Below, one piece after another: positions 49,444 to 57,941 of a DNA stretch of 64,000 nt. Source of the DNA: Actinomycetota bacterium. Lineage in GTDB: Bacteria; Actinomycetota; Acidimicrobiia; Acidimicrobiales; Palsa-688. The first letter of the stretch is position 1. Every line of letters begins with the position of its first letter. The position numbers and the translations under genes are program-made. The stretch lies in NCBI GenBank assembly GCA_021323695.1, contig JAJPKN010000038.1, forward strand, positions 62,001 to 126,000, read 5' to 3'. The notes under the pieces were generated by a model. The model had not been told where the DNA came from, did not search any database, and worked only from the letters and a program-made list of their open reading frames with translations.

Positions 49444-52149
49444 ATGCCGAGCACACCGTCCAGCGAGGGCCCTGCCCGGGCCCCTGCCGTCCAGCCCAGT
49501 ACCGTCCAGCCCGGTGGCGACCGGCCGGGCGCGCCCCCGGCCCCTCGGCTCCCCGGTGCCCCGGGCCAGCCCGCCCTCGAAGGCTTGGAGAGCACCTGGG
49601 CCAAGCGCTGGGCGGACGCCGGGACGTACCATTTCGACAGCACCGCCCCTCGCGAACGGGTGTACTCGATCGACACCCCGCCTCCGACCGTCAGCGGGTC
49701 GCTGCACATCGGCCACGTGTTCTCCTACACCCACACCGACTGCATTGCCCGCTACAAGCGCATGCGCGGCTATTCGATCTGGTACCCGATGGGCTGGGAC
49801 GACAACGGGCTGCCGACCGAGAGGCGGGCCCAGAACTACTACGGGGTGCGCTGCGACCCGACCCTGCCCTACGACCCTGCCTTCGTGCCCCCAGCCGAGG
49901 GCGGGCTGGCCAAGGGCCACCAACCGGTCCCGGTCAGCCGGCCCAACTTCGTGGCGCTCTGCGGGCGCTTGACCGCCGAGGACGAGCGAGCCTTCGAGGA
50001 CATTTGGCGTTTCCTCGGCCTGTCGGTGGACTGGCGCCACCTGTACACCACCATCGGGGAACGCAGCCGAAGGGCGTCCCAGCGGGCTTTCCTGCGCCTG
50101 CTGGCCCGGGGAGAGGCGTACACGGCCGAGGCCCCGACGCTGTGGGACGTCGACTTCCGCACGGCGGTGGCACAAGCCGAACTGGTCGACCGCGACCGGC
50201 CGGGTGCTTACCACACCTTGGCGTTCCACCCGGCCGCAGGCGGAGATCTCCTGGTCGACACCACCCGGCCCGAGCTGCTGGCCGCATGCGTGGCCGTGGT
50301 CGTCCACCCCGCCGACCCTCGTTACCAGCCCCTCGTGGGGTCCAGCGTGACCACGCCCCTGTTCGGCGCGGTCGTGCCGGTAGTGGCGCACCCCTTGGCC
50401 CAGCCGGACAAGGGCACCGGGGCAGCGATGGTCTGCACCTTCGGGGACCTCACCGACGTCACCTGGTGGCGCGAGCTAGACCTGCCAGTGCGGGCCATCG
50501 TGGGCCGCGACGGCCGCCTGGTGGCCTCGGCCCCCGAAGGGCTGTCGCCCGCGGGACGCGAGCTGTACGCCCGGGAGCTGGCCGGCCTGACGGTGGCCGC
50601 CGCCCAGCGACGGGCCGTCGAGCTGCTCCAGGCGTCGGGGGAGATGCGGGGCGAGCCCCGCCCCATCACTCACCCGGTCAAGTACTACGAGCGGGGTGAG
50701 CGGCCCCTCGAGATCGTCACCAGCCGCCAGTGGTGGATAAGGACGCTGGCCCACAAGGACAAGCTGATCGAGCTCGGGCGCCAGGTGCGCTGGCACCCCC
50801 CGTTCATGCGCGCCCGCTACGAGGACTGGGTCCAGGGCCTCACCAGCGACTGGCTGGTGAGCCGGCAGCGGTTCTTCGGCGTCCCCTTCCCCGTCTGGTA
50901 CCCGCTGGGCACCGACGGCCAGCCCGACTATGACCACCCGCTGGTGCCAGAGGAAGACGCCCTGCCCGTCGACCCGAGCACGGACGTGCCGCCCGGCTTC
51001 TCCCCCGCCCAACGCGACGTCCCCGGGGGCTTCACGGCGGAGACAGACGTGATGGACACCTGGGCCACGTCCTCGCTCACCCCCCAGATCGCCGGGGGCT
51101 GGGAGGACCCCTCCTGCGGGGACCGCTGGTCACGGGTCTTCCCCATGGACCTGAGGCCCCAAGCCCACGACATCATCCGGACGTGGCTGTTCGCGACCAT
51201 GGTGCGCTCTTACCTGGAGCACGGCTGCGCCCCCTGGTCGGACGTCGCCATATCGGGCTGGATCCTCGACCCCGACCGCAAGAAGATGTCGAAGTCAGTG
51301 GGCAACGTGGTGACCCCGCGTGCCTTGCTGGAGCAGCACGGCTCGGACGCCGTGCGCTACTGGGCCGCCTGCGGCCGCCCCGGCGCCGACACCGTTTTCG
51401 ACGACGGCCAGATGCGGGTCGGGCGCCGGCTGGCGCTCAAGATCCTGAACGCGTCGAAGTTCGTCCTCGGCCCCAAGTTGTGGTCCGGCCCAGATGGCCC
51501 GGCTCCTTCCCCTGCGGAGGCGGCGGCCCGGGCGGCGGCCGCCGCGTCAAGCCGGCCTGGCCAAGCCGCCGAAGCGGTGGACCGAGCCCTGCTGGCCAGC
51601 CTCTCCCGCTTGGTGTCCGAGTGCACTCGGGCCTTCGAGGACTACGACTACAGCCGCGCCCTGGAGCGGACTGAAGCCTGGTTCTGGGACTTTTGCGACA
51701 ACTACCTGGAGCTGACCAAGACCCGCGCTTATGGGGAGCTGGGGCTGGCCCGAGCCGAGCCCGCTCGGGCCGCGCTGGCCGTGAGCCTTTCGACCCTGCT
51801 CCGCTTGTTCGCTCCCTTCCTGCCCTTCGTCACCGAGGAAGTGTGGTCCTGGTGGCAGGAGGGCTCGGTCCACCGGGCACCTTGGCCGGAGGCCTCCGAC
51901 TTGGGCGCGGGGGGCACTTCGGTCTACCTGGCCGCTGTGGAACTGCTCGGTGCTGTCCGGCGAGCCAAGTCGGAGGCCAAGGTGGGCCCCCGGGCCCCGG
52001 CCAAGCGGGTCGTGGCCCGAGGCCCAGCCGACTGGCTGGGCGCCCTGCGGCTGGTGCAAGACGACCTCCGGGCCGCCCAGAACATCGCCGAACTGGTCCT
52101 GGAACCAGCCGACCAGACGGCCGTGGAGGTCGACCTGGGCCCGCGCTGA
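49444..52149 (+). CDS. valS: valyl-tRNA synthetase
   Basis: ValS charges tRNA-Val. The 901-residue enzyme has an N-terminal low-complexity stretch, then TPPPTVSGSLHIGHVFSYTHTD (HIGH motif) near residue 80 and WYPMGWDDNGLPTERR. The editing (CP1) domain includes STRPELLAACVAV-like text (TTRPELLAACVAV). WGTS-like and KKMSKSVGNVVTP follow near residue 615, then a helical anticodon-binding region. It lacks most of the C-terminal coiled coil of longer ValS. Paired head to head with cysS. The ATG is supported by a TACCGT 9 bases upstream. Confidence 0.95.
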   Translation: MPSTPSSEGPARAPAVQPSTVQPGGDRPGAPPAPRLPGAPGQPALEGLESTWAKRWADAGTYHFDSTAPRERVYSIDTPPPTVSGSLHIGHVFSYTHTDCIARYKRMRGYSIWYPMGWDDNGLPTERRAQNYYGVRCDPTLPYDPAFVPPAEGGLAKGHQPVPVSRPNFVALCGRLTAEDERAFEDIWRFLGLSVDWRHLYTTIGERSRRASQRAFLRLLARGEAYTAEAPTLWDVDFRTAVAQAELVDRDRPGAYHTLAFHPAAGGDLLVDTTRPELLAACVAVVVHPADPRYQPLVGSSVTTPLFGAVVPVVAHPLAQPDKGTGAAMVCTFGDLTDVTWWRELDLPVRAIVGRDGRLVASAPEGLSPAGRELYARELAGLTVAAAQRRAVELLQASGEMRGEPRPITHPVKYYERGERPLEIVTSRQWWIRTLAHKDKLIELGRQVRWHPPFMRARYEDWVQGLTSDWLVSRQRFFGVPFPVWYPLGTDGQPDYDHPLVPEEDALPVDPSTDVPPGFSPAQRDVPGGFTAETDVMDTWATSSLTPQIAGGWEDPSCGDRWSRVFPMDLRPQAHDIIRTWLFATMVRSYLEHGCAPWSDVAISGWILDPDRKKMSKSVGNVVTPRALLEQHGSDAVRYWAACGRPGADTVFDDGQMRVGRRLALKILNASKFVLGPKLWSGPDGPAPSPAEAAARAAAAASSRPGQAAEAVDRALLASLSRLVSECTRAFEDYDYSRALERTEAWFWDFCDNYLELTKTRAYGELGLARAEPARAALAVSLSTLLRLFAPFLPFVTEEVWSWWQEGSVHRAPWPEASDLGAGGTSVYLAAVELLGAVRRAKSEAKVGPRAPAKRVVARGPADWLGALRLVQDDLRAAQNIAELVLEPADQTAVEVDLGPR

Positions 52150-52231
52150 GCGTGGAGGCCGGCCCCGGCGCCAGCCGGCCAGTGGGGGCCCCTTCCCAGG
52201 CGGGTGGCCCCGAGTTGCGGCGGCCCTAACC

Positions 52232-52237
52232 TACGAT
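52232..52237 (+). promoter_or_regulatory. -10 element of the LCP gene (leaderless)
   Basis: TACGAT lies 9 bases before the chosen ATG at 52247, supporting that start and separate transcription from valS. Confidence 0.45.
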
Positions 52238-52246
52238 CGGTTGCTG

Positions 52247-53920
52247 ATGGCAGCTGACACCGCCTTGGGGGGCGGCCGGCGGGCCGCCACCCACGACCTT
52301 GGCCCCCGCCCCGGGGGCCGAGGTGGAGGTCGTCCCAGCACGGTGCTCCCCGCAGAGGACCGCTTGCGCGCCCTGGGCGGCCAACCACCCAAGCGCTGGC
52401 CCCGGCGCCTACTGGTCGTGGCCAACGCCCTCGTGCTCGCCCTGTTGGCCTTGGGCGCTTCGGCCTACGGGTACGTCGAGTGGCGCCTCGGGCAGGTCAA
52501 CCGCGTCCGGGTGGCTGGCCTGGCCAGGCAAGTCGGCGGACCGCTCACCATCCTGGCCGTGGGCAGCGACACCAGGGAGCTGGGCAGGGGTGCCAGCGCC
52601 GCGTTCGGCAGCGCCCAAGAGGTCACCGGCCAGCGGTCGGACACCATCATGCTGGTGCGCATCGTCCCGGCAACGGCCAGCGTGGCGCTGCTCTCCATAC
52701 CCAGGGACCTCCTCGTCCCGGTGCCGGGCCTGGGCACCACCCGGATCAATGCTGCCTTCGACTACGGGCCCAGCCTCTTGGTGCAGGTGATCGAGCACGA
52801 CCTGGGGATCCAGGTCAACCACTTCATGGTGGTCAACTTCTATTCGTTCACCAAGATCGCCGACGCCCTGGGCGGGGTGTACCAGTACTTCCCGACCCCC
52901 GCCCGGGACCTGTGGTCGGGCCTGAGCGTCCCCCATGCGGGGTGCTTCCTGCTGAAAGGCAGCGAGGCGCTCGGCTTCGTGCGGTCTCGCGAGTACCAGT
53001 ACTACCTGGACGGGAGCTGGCACTGGCAGCTCGTCCCCGAGAGCGACCTGGCCCGCATCCAGCGCCAGCAGGACTTCATCAAGCTGGCCATCAAAAAGGC
53101 TGAGCACGTGGCGCCCACCAACCCGCTGGCCCTGAACCGCATCTTGGGCGGCATTGCCGGGAGCCTCACGGTCGACAGCGGCTTTTCCAGCTCGCTCATG
53201 CTCAACCTGGCCATCTCGATGCGCCACGTGCACGCCAGCGGGATCCCGGACTGGACCTACCCGACGGTCAACTCGGCCACGGTCCCCGGCGCCCTCGACC
53301 CGGTCCCCTCCCTCGACCAGCAGATGGTTAGGCAGTTCCTCAGCTACGGGCTACCTCGCCCGCCCGCTCGGGCCCCGGCCGCGGCTCGCTCCTCCAGGCC
53401 CGTGCCGGTCTCGCTGAAGGTGCTGAACGGCTCAGGCACCAACGGGCAAGCGGCTCAAGCTGCGGCGGCCCTGAGGGCAGCCGGCTACAAGGTGGCGTCC
53501 ACCGGTGACGCCAGCAACTTCAACTACGCCAAGAGCGTGGTCCTCTACGGTGCCGGCGGGCTGGCAGCCGCCAGGTCCCTGGCAGCCCTGGTCGGGGGTG
53601 GTGCGGCCCTGGAGCAAGACCGGGCGCTCGGGCCCCGTGAGCTGGTCCTGGTCACCGGCGCCACCTTCACCGGGATCCTCACCCCTCCGCCCAGTAGCCG
53701 GGCAGCGAGCCCAGGCAGCGCAGGCACCTCGGCCGGGCCACGGCTCGCCGCTGCGTCACCGTCCCCCGGGGCCAAGCCAGCCGGGGCGTCCAGCCCCCCT
53801 CCGGGTGCCGGGGCCGTCACCCAACCGCCTATCGCGGCCGACGCTTCTTCCTATTACCACGGCCAGTACGTGCCGCCGGGGCTGCAGCCCGGCCAGGTGC
53901 CCCAGACCTGCCCGCTTTGA
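52247..53920 (+). CDS. LytR-CpsA-Psr (LCP) family protein with LytR_C domain
   Basis: LCP enzymes attach anionic or capsular polymers (in mycobacteria, arabinogalactan) to peptidoglycan. The 557-residue protein has a cytosolic basic N-terminus, one membrane helix (LLVVANALVLALLALGASAYGY) and an LCP domain: ILAVGSDTRE, GQRSDTIMLVRIVP, LSIPRDLLVPVPGLG, INAAFDYGP, INHFMVVNFYSF-like (VNHFMVVNFYSFTKIADALGG) and LGFVRSREYQYYLD. The LytR_C domain (VSLKVLNGSGTNGQAAQAAAALRAAGY) and a Pro- and Ser-rich tail follow. Key Asp and Arg residues (SDT, PRD, RSR) are present. Confidence 0.92.
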   Translation: MAADTALGGGRRAATHDLGPRPGGRGGGRPSTVLPAEDRLRALGGQPPKRWPRRLLVVANALVLALLALGASAYGYVEWRLGQVNRVRVAGLARQVGGPLTILAVGSDTRELGRGASAAFGSAQEVTGQRSDTIMLVRIVPATASVALLSIPRDLLVPVPGLGTTRINAAFDYGPSLLVQVIEHDLGIQVNHFMVVNFYSFTKIADALGGVYQYFPTPARDLWSGLSVPHAGCFLLKGSEALGFVRSREYQYYLDGSWHWQLVPESDLARIQRQQDFIKLAIKKAEHVAPTNPLALNRILGGIAGSLTVDSGFSSSLMLNLAISMRHVHASGIPDWTYPTVNSATVPGALDPVPSLDQQMVRQFLSYGLPRPPARAPAAARSSRPVPVSLKVLNGSGTNGQAAQAAAALRAAGYKVASTGDASNFNYAKSVVLYGAGGLAAARSLAALVGGGAALEQDRALGPRELVLVTGATFTGILTPPPSSRAASPGSAGTSAGPRLAAASPSPGAKPAGASSPPPGAGAVTQPPIAADASSYYHGQYVPPGLQPGQVPQTCPL

Positions 53921-54019
53921 GCGCAGGCTGAACGGGCCGGCAGAGGGCTGCCCGGCAGAAGGAAGGGCCCGGGTGGCCAGCGCCGGGGCCAGCTCAGGGG
54001 GCCTGCTCAGGGAGGTGGC

Positions 54020-54454
54020 TCACAGGGGCAGCTCACCTGCCTGGGCCAGCACCTCCTCGGTGGTGCACAGCACCTGGCCCGGCGCCCGCACGGCCAGAGC
54101 TATGGCGTCGGAGGGCCGACAGGCGAGCGAGACCCGCTCGCCTTGGTGGGAGAGCTCCAGGTAGGCGAAGAAGTGCCTCTGTTCTTCGACCTCGGAGATG
54201 ACAGCCCGTTCCAACTGGGCACCTAGCACCTCCAAGGTGGAGATGAACAGGTCCCAGGTCGACGGCCGTGCCGGTTGGGTGCCCCACCAGCCGGCCTGGA
54301 TGGCCCGCGCCTCGGGCTGGCCGATATAGATGCGTAGCGTGCGGAACGGCGGTGCCATCTCGGCCAGGACCACCAACCCGGCTTCCTGACCGGTGCGCAA
54401 GGGCACCGCCGGGCGTACCTCGCTCACCGTGAGCTCCACGAACTGCTCGGCCAC
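54020..54454 (-). CDS. bifunctional nuclease (BFN/DUF151) family protein
   Basis: The 144-residue protein has the BFN pattern: VELTVSEVRP at the N-terminus, AGLVVLAEMAPPFRTLRIYIGQPEARAIQ, PSTWDLFISTLEVLGAQLERAVI and the C-terminal VSLACRPSDAIALAVRAPGQVLCTTEEVL. This SDAIALAVR block is the family signature. Plant and bacterial members have been reported with DNase and RNase activity. I prefer the GTG at 54454 because TAATGT lies 7 bases upstream. The frame opens further upstream, but that stretch carries a 17-bp tandem repeat and reads poorly. Confidence 0.9.
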   Translation of the reverse strand: MAEQFVELTVSEVRPAVPLRTGQEAGLVVLAEMAPPFRTLRIYIGQPEARAIQAGWWGTQPARPSTWDLFISTLEVLGAQLERAVISEVEEQRHFFAYLELSHQGERVSLACRPSDAIALAVRAPGQVLCTTEEVLAQAGELPL

Positions 54455-54461
54455 CCAGACG

Positions 54462-54467
54462 ACATTA
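54462..54467 (-). promoter_or_regulatory. -10 element of the BFN gene (leaderless)
   Basis: TAATGT on the minus strand ends 7 bases before the GTG at 54454. Confidence 0.5.
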
Positions 54468-54533
54468 CGAGCTTCGGGGGTGCTGCCCACCACCCGTGGC
54501 CACCGCTGCCCAGCCCGCAGTGCGCTACGGGCC

Positions 54534-54567
54534 ACCCACGCCGGGTGCTCACCCACGCCGGGTGCTC
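54534..54567. repeat. 17-bp tandem repeat between comF and the BFN gene
   Basis: ACCCACGCCGGGTGCTC occurs twice back to back, immediately before the comF stop. A third, degenerate partial copy follows. It lies in the short intergenic stretch 54455-54565. Confidence 0.85.
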
Positions 54568-55216
54568 ACCCCCGCCAGGGGGCGCGGGCCAGGACAAGGG
54601 CACAGACCTCCAGTGCCCCTGCGCCTCGCAGCACCCGGGAAACCGCCAGCAGGGTCCCCCCTGAGCTACAGACGTCGTCGACCAGCAACACCTTCGACCC
54701 TTCCACCGCCCGGGGGTCGGGCACGGCCAGGGCGGGCCGAGCCAGGATGCCTCGCCGCACCGGCCCCGGCTTGCCGGCCAGAGGTGGGGTCTCCGCCTGC
54801 TTGGCAACCAGGCTCTCGACCGGCCACAGCCCGCCCGCTTGCAGCCGGAGCTGGGCACAGAAGGTCTCCACCGGGGCCCAGTCCCGGCGGGCACCCGGGC
54901 CGGTGTAGGACGGGACCGGGCAGAGCACGGTCACCTCCTCGAACCAGCAAGGGTGGCCCTCCAGGAAGCCGAGCAGCAGGCGGGCGAACACCCCGGCCCA
55001 GCGCCGGTCGCCACCGTACTTGTAGGCCACTATGGCCCGGCGCAGGGCGCCCTGGTACGCACCCAGCGCGAACACTGCCTGCAGAGGCCGGCCCGGTTGC
55101 CGGCACCAGGGGTTGGGGCACCGCCGGGTACCGCCCTTGACGAGCTGGCCACAACAGGCGCACACCCTTCGGGAGGCCCCCAGCCGGGGCCCAGGCAGTA
55201 AGGACGCAGCTGGCAC
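54566..55216 (-). CDS. comF: ComF family phosphoribosyltransferase-like protein
   Basis: The 216-residue protein has an N-terminal zinc ribbon (VCACCGQLVKGGTRRCPNPWC, four Cys), YQGALRRAIVAYKYGGDRRW, LCPVPSYTGPGARRDW and the PRPP-binding motif VLLVDDVCSSGGTLLAVSRVL, all typical of ComF. The family supports DNA uptake in competent bacteria but is widespread outside them, where its role is unknown. No competence cluster is nearby. The start is a GTG at 55216; an alternative is not obvious. Confidence 0.88.
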   Translation of the reverse strand: MPAASLLPGPRLGASRRVCACCGQLVKGGTRRCPNPWCRQPGRPLQAVFALGAYQGALRRAIVAYKYGGDRRWAGVFARLLLGFLEGHPCWFEEVTVLCPVPSYTGPGARRDWAPVETFCAQLRLQAGGLWPVESLVAKQAETPPLAGKPGPVRRGILARPALAVPDPRAVEGSKVLLVDDVCSSGGTLLAVSRVLRGAGALEVCALVLARAPWRG

Positions 55217-55339
55217 GAAGGAACTTTGCCAGGGGCCTGTGACTCCTATCCTGCGGCGCCGGCCGCGTCTGCCGGCCGCGTCTGGCGGTCGCGTCTGGCG
55301 TGCGCTGCCTGCTATGCGGTGCGAGCCGCTCGGTGGCGG

Positions 55340-56248
55340 CTACGTGGTGGCCAGCAAGCGGTCAACAGCGGCAGCACCTGGCAAGCTGGGCAGCGCCCCC
55401 ACCACCGTGGTGGCCAGTGCCCCCGCCGCGTTGGCTCTCTGCCCGGCGGAGACGAGGTCCCCGCCCGAGCAGAGCCAGGCAGCCAGGGCGCCGCAGAACG
55501 CGTCGCCGGCTGCGGTGGTGTCGACCGCGTCCACCTTGTAGGCGGCCAGCCGCAGGGGGGCCTGCCCTGGCCGGGCCAGGAGCACCCCCTCGCCACCCAA
55601 GGTGACGAGCACCGAGCCGCAGCCCTGAGCCAGCAGGCGGGAAGCCGCCTCCTCTGGGCCGGCGCACCCGGACAGGGCAGCCGCCTCCGTCTGGTTGGGG
55701 ACGAGCACGTCCACCAGTTCGAGCAGCTGGGTAGGCAGAGGGCCGGTGGCCGGCGCTGGGTTCAGGACCGTGGTAGCCCGCCGGGCCCGGGCGCTCACCA
55801 GGGAGGCCTCTACTGCGCTGAAGGGCACCTCCATTTGGGCAAGCAGGACGTCGGCGGGGCCGAGGGACGAACTGGCTACCTCCACGTCCCGGCCGCTCAG
55901 GTGGCTGTTGGCCCCGGGAGCCACCACCACGGTGTTCGGCCCGCCCCGGGCCACGGTGATGAGGGCCACACCGCTCGGGGCACCGACGACGGTCCTCAGG
56001 GCGGTCACGTCCACGCCTTCGCCCGCCAGCACCTGGCGCAGCCTGTGGCCGGCCTCGTCGTCGCCCACGCAGCCCGCCATCCGGGCCCTGGCGCCCATAC
56101 GGGCAGCGGTGACGACCTGGTTCAGCCCCTTGCCACCCGGCACGGCCAGGTAGTCGCGCCCAAGGACCGTCTCGCCGGGCAGGGGCAGGTGCTCCACCGT
56201 GACGACGTGGTCCAGGTTCAAGCTGCCCACGACCAGCACCTCGCCCAT
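55340..56248 (-). CDS. rbsK: PfkB-family kinase, ribokinase-like
   Basis: The 302-residue kinase has the ribokinase N-terminal pattern VVGSLNLDHVVTVEHLPLPGETV, PfkB signature 1 GGKGLNQVVTAARMGA near residue 38, TTVLNPAPA and PNQTEAAALSG. PfkB signature 2 VDAVDTTAAGDAFCGALAAW holds the catalytic Asp. It probably phosphorylates ribose; adenosine or another sugar is possible. The ATG at 56248 is preceded by TAGACC and seven bases, a near match to the leaderless promoter pattern seen elsewhere here. Confidence 0.85.
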   Translation of the reverse strand: MGEVLVVGSLNLDHVVTVEHLPLPGETVLGRDYLAVPGGKGLNQVVTAARMGARARMAGCVGDDEAGHRLRQVLAGEGVDVTALRTVVGAPSGVALITVARGGPNTVVVAPGANSHLSGRDVEVASSSLGPADVLLAQMEVPFSAVEASLVSARARRATTVLNPAPATGPLPTQLLELVDVLVPNQTEAAALSGCAGPEEAASRLLAQGCGSVLVTLGGEGVLLARPGQAPLRLAAYKVDAVDTTAAGDAFCGALAAWLCSGGDLVSAGQRANAAGALATTVVGALPSLPGAAAVDRLLATT

Positions 56249-56345
56249 GGGAGCAGGTCTAGCATGAACAGCTGGGTGTCGAAGTTGTGGTGTAGGGCCC
56301 CCGAGGGCACGCCAGAGGTAAGCCGCCCACCGAGACCTCCCATGG

Positions 56346-56393
56346 CCGGGACCTCGCATGACCGGGACCTCGCATGACCGGGACCTCGCACGG
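56346..56393. repeat. 16-bp tandem repeat, three units
   Basis: CCGGGACCTCGCATGA occurs three times, the last copy diverging at its final bases (CACGG). It lies in the gap 56249-56473 between the kinase and the nucleotidyltransferase. Apart from this, no gene is visible there. Confidence 0.85.
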
Positions 56394-56473
56394 CCACAGC
56401 TCCCTGGCCAGGCCTCGGGCTCAGGCAGTTCCCGCGCTCAGCTGGGCCCTCGTGCTCAAGCAGGACTTCGCGC

Positions 56474-57013
56474 TCAGCCAGGCCCGTCGCCGGCCGGTTG
56501 GCCGTACATAGCCTCGAGCAGCTCCCGGGTCGCCTCCGGCACCGGCTCGTCCGGCAGGTAGCGCCGGAGCAGGCCGAGGCCGTCCTCCACCCGGCTGAAC
56601 CCGCAGAGCCGGTAAAGGGCCCGGATGTCGTCAACGTCTTGCTCAGCCCGGGCGGCCAGGAGCTTCATCGCCAGCACGTAGGGAGCCGACCCGACCGACA
56701 CGTGCAGGCTGTCCGATTCGTAGACGACCGTAGCGTCGGGGTCCCCTCCGAGCAGGTAGCCACGGACGGCGTCGTTGAGCCAGTCCCCCGGCAGCCCCAT
56801 GCGCCGGGCAACGGCCCGGGCCGCCTCGTAAACCGTGGCCGGCCGGTCGAAGACCGCGTCGATGTCGGCGGTACGCCTCCCGGCCTGGTAGGCGAGCGCC
56901 ATCGCTGCCCCACCTACGACGAACACGTCGGCCCTGGTGCCGCGCCGGGCCAGCTCGGAAGAAAGCTTCTCGAAGGCAGACAGGATGGTGGGCCGGTCCA
57001 GCAGCTCAGACAC
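56474..57013 (-). CDS. DUF6036-type nucleotidyltransferase, possible toxin
   Basis: The 179-residue protein has a minimal nucleotidyltransferase core: RADVFVVGGAAMALAYQAGRRTADIDAVFDRP, with the GG and D-x-D pattern (ADIDAVF), then GYLLGGDPDATVVYES, VSVGSAPYVLAMKLLAARAEQDVDDIRALYRLCG. This is the layout of DUF6036 and AbiEii-like proteins. It starts with a GTG that overlaps the stop of the preceding ORF by 8 bases. AbiE and MenT systems pair a related nucleotidyltransferase toxin with an upstream antitoxin, so a toxin-antitoxin or defence role is plausible but unproven. Confidence 0.8.
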   Translation of the reverse strand: MSELLDRPTILSAFEKLSSELARRGTRADVFVVGGAAMALAYQAGRRTADIDAVFDRPATVYEAARAVARRMGLPGDWLNDAVRGYLLGGDPDATVVYESDSLHVSVGSAPYVLAMKLLAARAEQDVDDIRALYRLCGFSRVEDGLGLLRRYLPDEPVPEATRELLEAMYGQPAGDGPG

Positions 57014-57446
57014 GGTCGAAGGCCTCCGCGGTCACGAAGACGCCATGGCGTTTGAAAGATATAGGGCTGTCACGCAACGCCCTCGCCCGGAGCGCGGGCA
57101 AGCCGGCAGGGAACCACCAGGGCTCGGCGAAACGCTCCGGGGCGGCCGTCCAGCCGGGAGCGCCCATCCCCCTCTCGGCGCACAGGTGCTCCACCAGCCC
57201 GGCGATGGCCGCGTCGTAGCGACGGTCCCCTACCAGCTCCGGAGCCTCGGCCACCAGCTGGCGGCGGGCACCGGCAGGCAAGGAGCGGAAGTCGTCGGCG
57301 AACTGCACCAAGGACCGCCAAGCCTCCCCTGGCTCGCCTGCTTGCAGGCAGGCCCTGACCTGCAGGGCCACACCCCGGGCACCAAGCGGCCGGGTAGCCA
57401 CCCGGCGCGACCGGCGACGAGGACGTCGGCCCACACCACCGGTCAT
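57006..57446 (-). CDS. conserved partner of the nucleotidyltransferase, possible antitoxin
   Basis: The 146-residue protein has a basic N-terminus, a helical middle (GVALQVRACLQAGEPGEAWRSLVQFADDFRSLP, then VGDRRYDAAIAGLVEHLCAERG) and a conserved-looking end: FAEPWWFPAGLPALRARALRDSPISFKRHGVFVTAEAFDRV. I recall similar C-termini (WWFP... and ...HGIF) in ORFs adjacent to DUF6036 proteins. No DNA-binding motif is clear. Overlap with the downstream gene implies coupled translation. The antitoxin role is inferred from position only. Confidence 0.7.
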   Translation of the reverse strand: MTGGVGRRPRRRSRRVATRPLGARGVALQVRACLQAGEPGEAWRSLVQFADDFRSLPAGARRQLVAEAPELVGDRRYDAAIAGLVEHLCAERGMGAPGWTAAPERFAEPWWFPAGLPALRARALRDSPISFKRHGVFVTAEAFDRV

Positions 57447-57511
57447 GCTGGGAGGGGTGGCGGGCGCGCCACCGGCCGGCTCAGCCAGGGCGTCAGGCTC
57501 CCACCAGGCCG

Positions 57512-57772
57512 TCAGACTCCCACCAGGCCAGCCACGATGTCGAAGGCTTGGCCTACCGTGCTCATCTGAGACGGGTCGACGTCGGGGAGCCGGATGGAGA
57601 ACGCGTCGTTGAGCGCGAGCGTGATCTCCACCACCGCCAGGCTGTCGGCGTCAAGATCTTCCTGCCAGCGGGCCTCCGGCGTGACCTGGGAGGGGTCGAT
57701 GTCGAGGACTTCAGCGACGCAGCTCCTGAAGGTCTCGTACGCCTTGTCCCGGTCCATTTGCGTGCGCTCCAT
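57512..57772 (-). CDS. acpP: acyl carrier protein
   Basis: The 86-residue protein has the 4'-phosphopantetheine attachment site DLDADSLAVVEITLALNDAF, where the Ser of DSL carries the arm, plus VAEVLDIDPSQVTPEARWQEDL and a C-terminal TVGQAFDIV helix. It probably serves the adjacent fabI-fabG-fabZ genes, which are divergent. The ATG at 57772 is favoured over the GTG two codons upstream because TAGCCT lies 8 bases before it. Confidence 0.93.
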   Translation of the reverse strand: MERTQMDRDKAYETFRSCVAEVLDIDPSQVTPEARWQEDLDADSLAVVEITLALNDAFSIRLPDVDPSQMSTVGQAFDIVAGLVGV

Positions 57773-57780
57773 CGCCACAG

Positions 57781-57786
57781 AGGCTA
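57781..57786 (-). promoter_or_regulatory. -10 element of acpP (leaderless)
   Basis: TAGCCT on the minus strand ends 8 bases before the ATG at 57772. Confidence 0.45.
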
Positions 57787-57927
57787 CATGCTACGCGCCA
57801 GCCACGAAGCCTGCCGCCTTCCCCCTAGAAGCCCCAGCTCGCTGACCAGGCCCGGACCACCCCGTGACCAGGCTCTGAGCACACCCCGGGCCAGGGGCCG
57901 GGCGTGGCCCTGGGGCCCCATAGCGTC

Positions 57928-57933
57928 TAAGGT
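57928..57933 (+). promoter_or_regulatory. -10 element of the fabI-fabG-fabZ operon
   Basis: TAAGGT lies 8 bases before the fabI ATG, with no ribosome site between. Confidence 0.5.
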
Positions 57934-57941
57934 GTCCCCTC

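Noticed and set aside
49423-50391. Upstream extension of cysS to 50391
   Set aside because: Antisense to valS; the cysS family N-terminus (LTLFDTALG) begins at 49422.
57512-57778. acpP start at the GTG 57778
   Set aside because: That codon lies only 2 bp from the TAGCCT element; the ATG at 57772 has the spacing seen at other genes.
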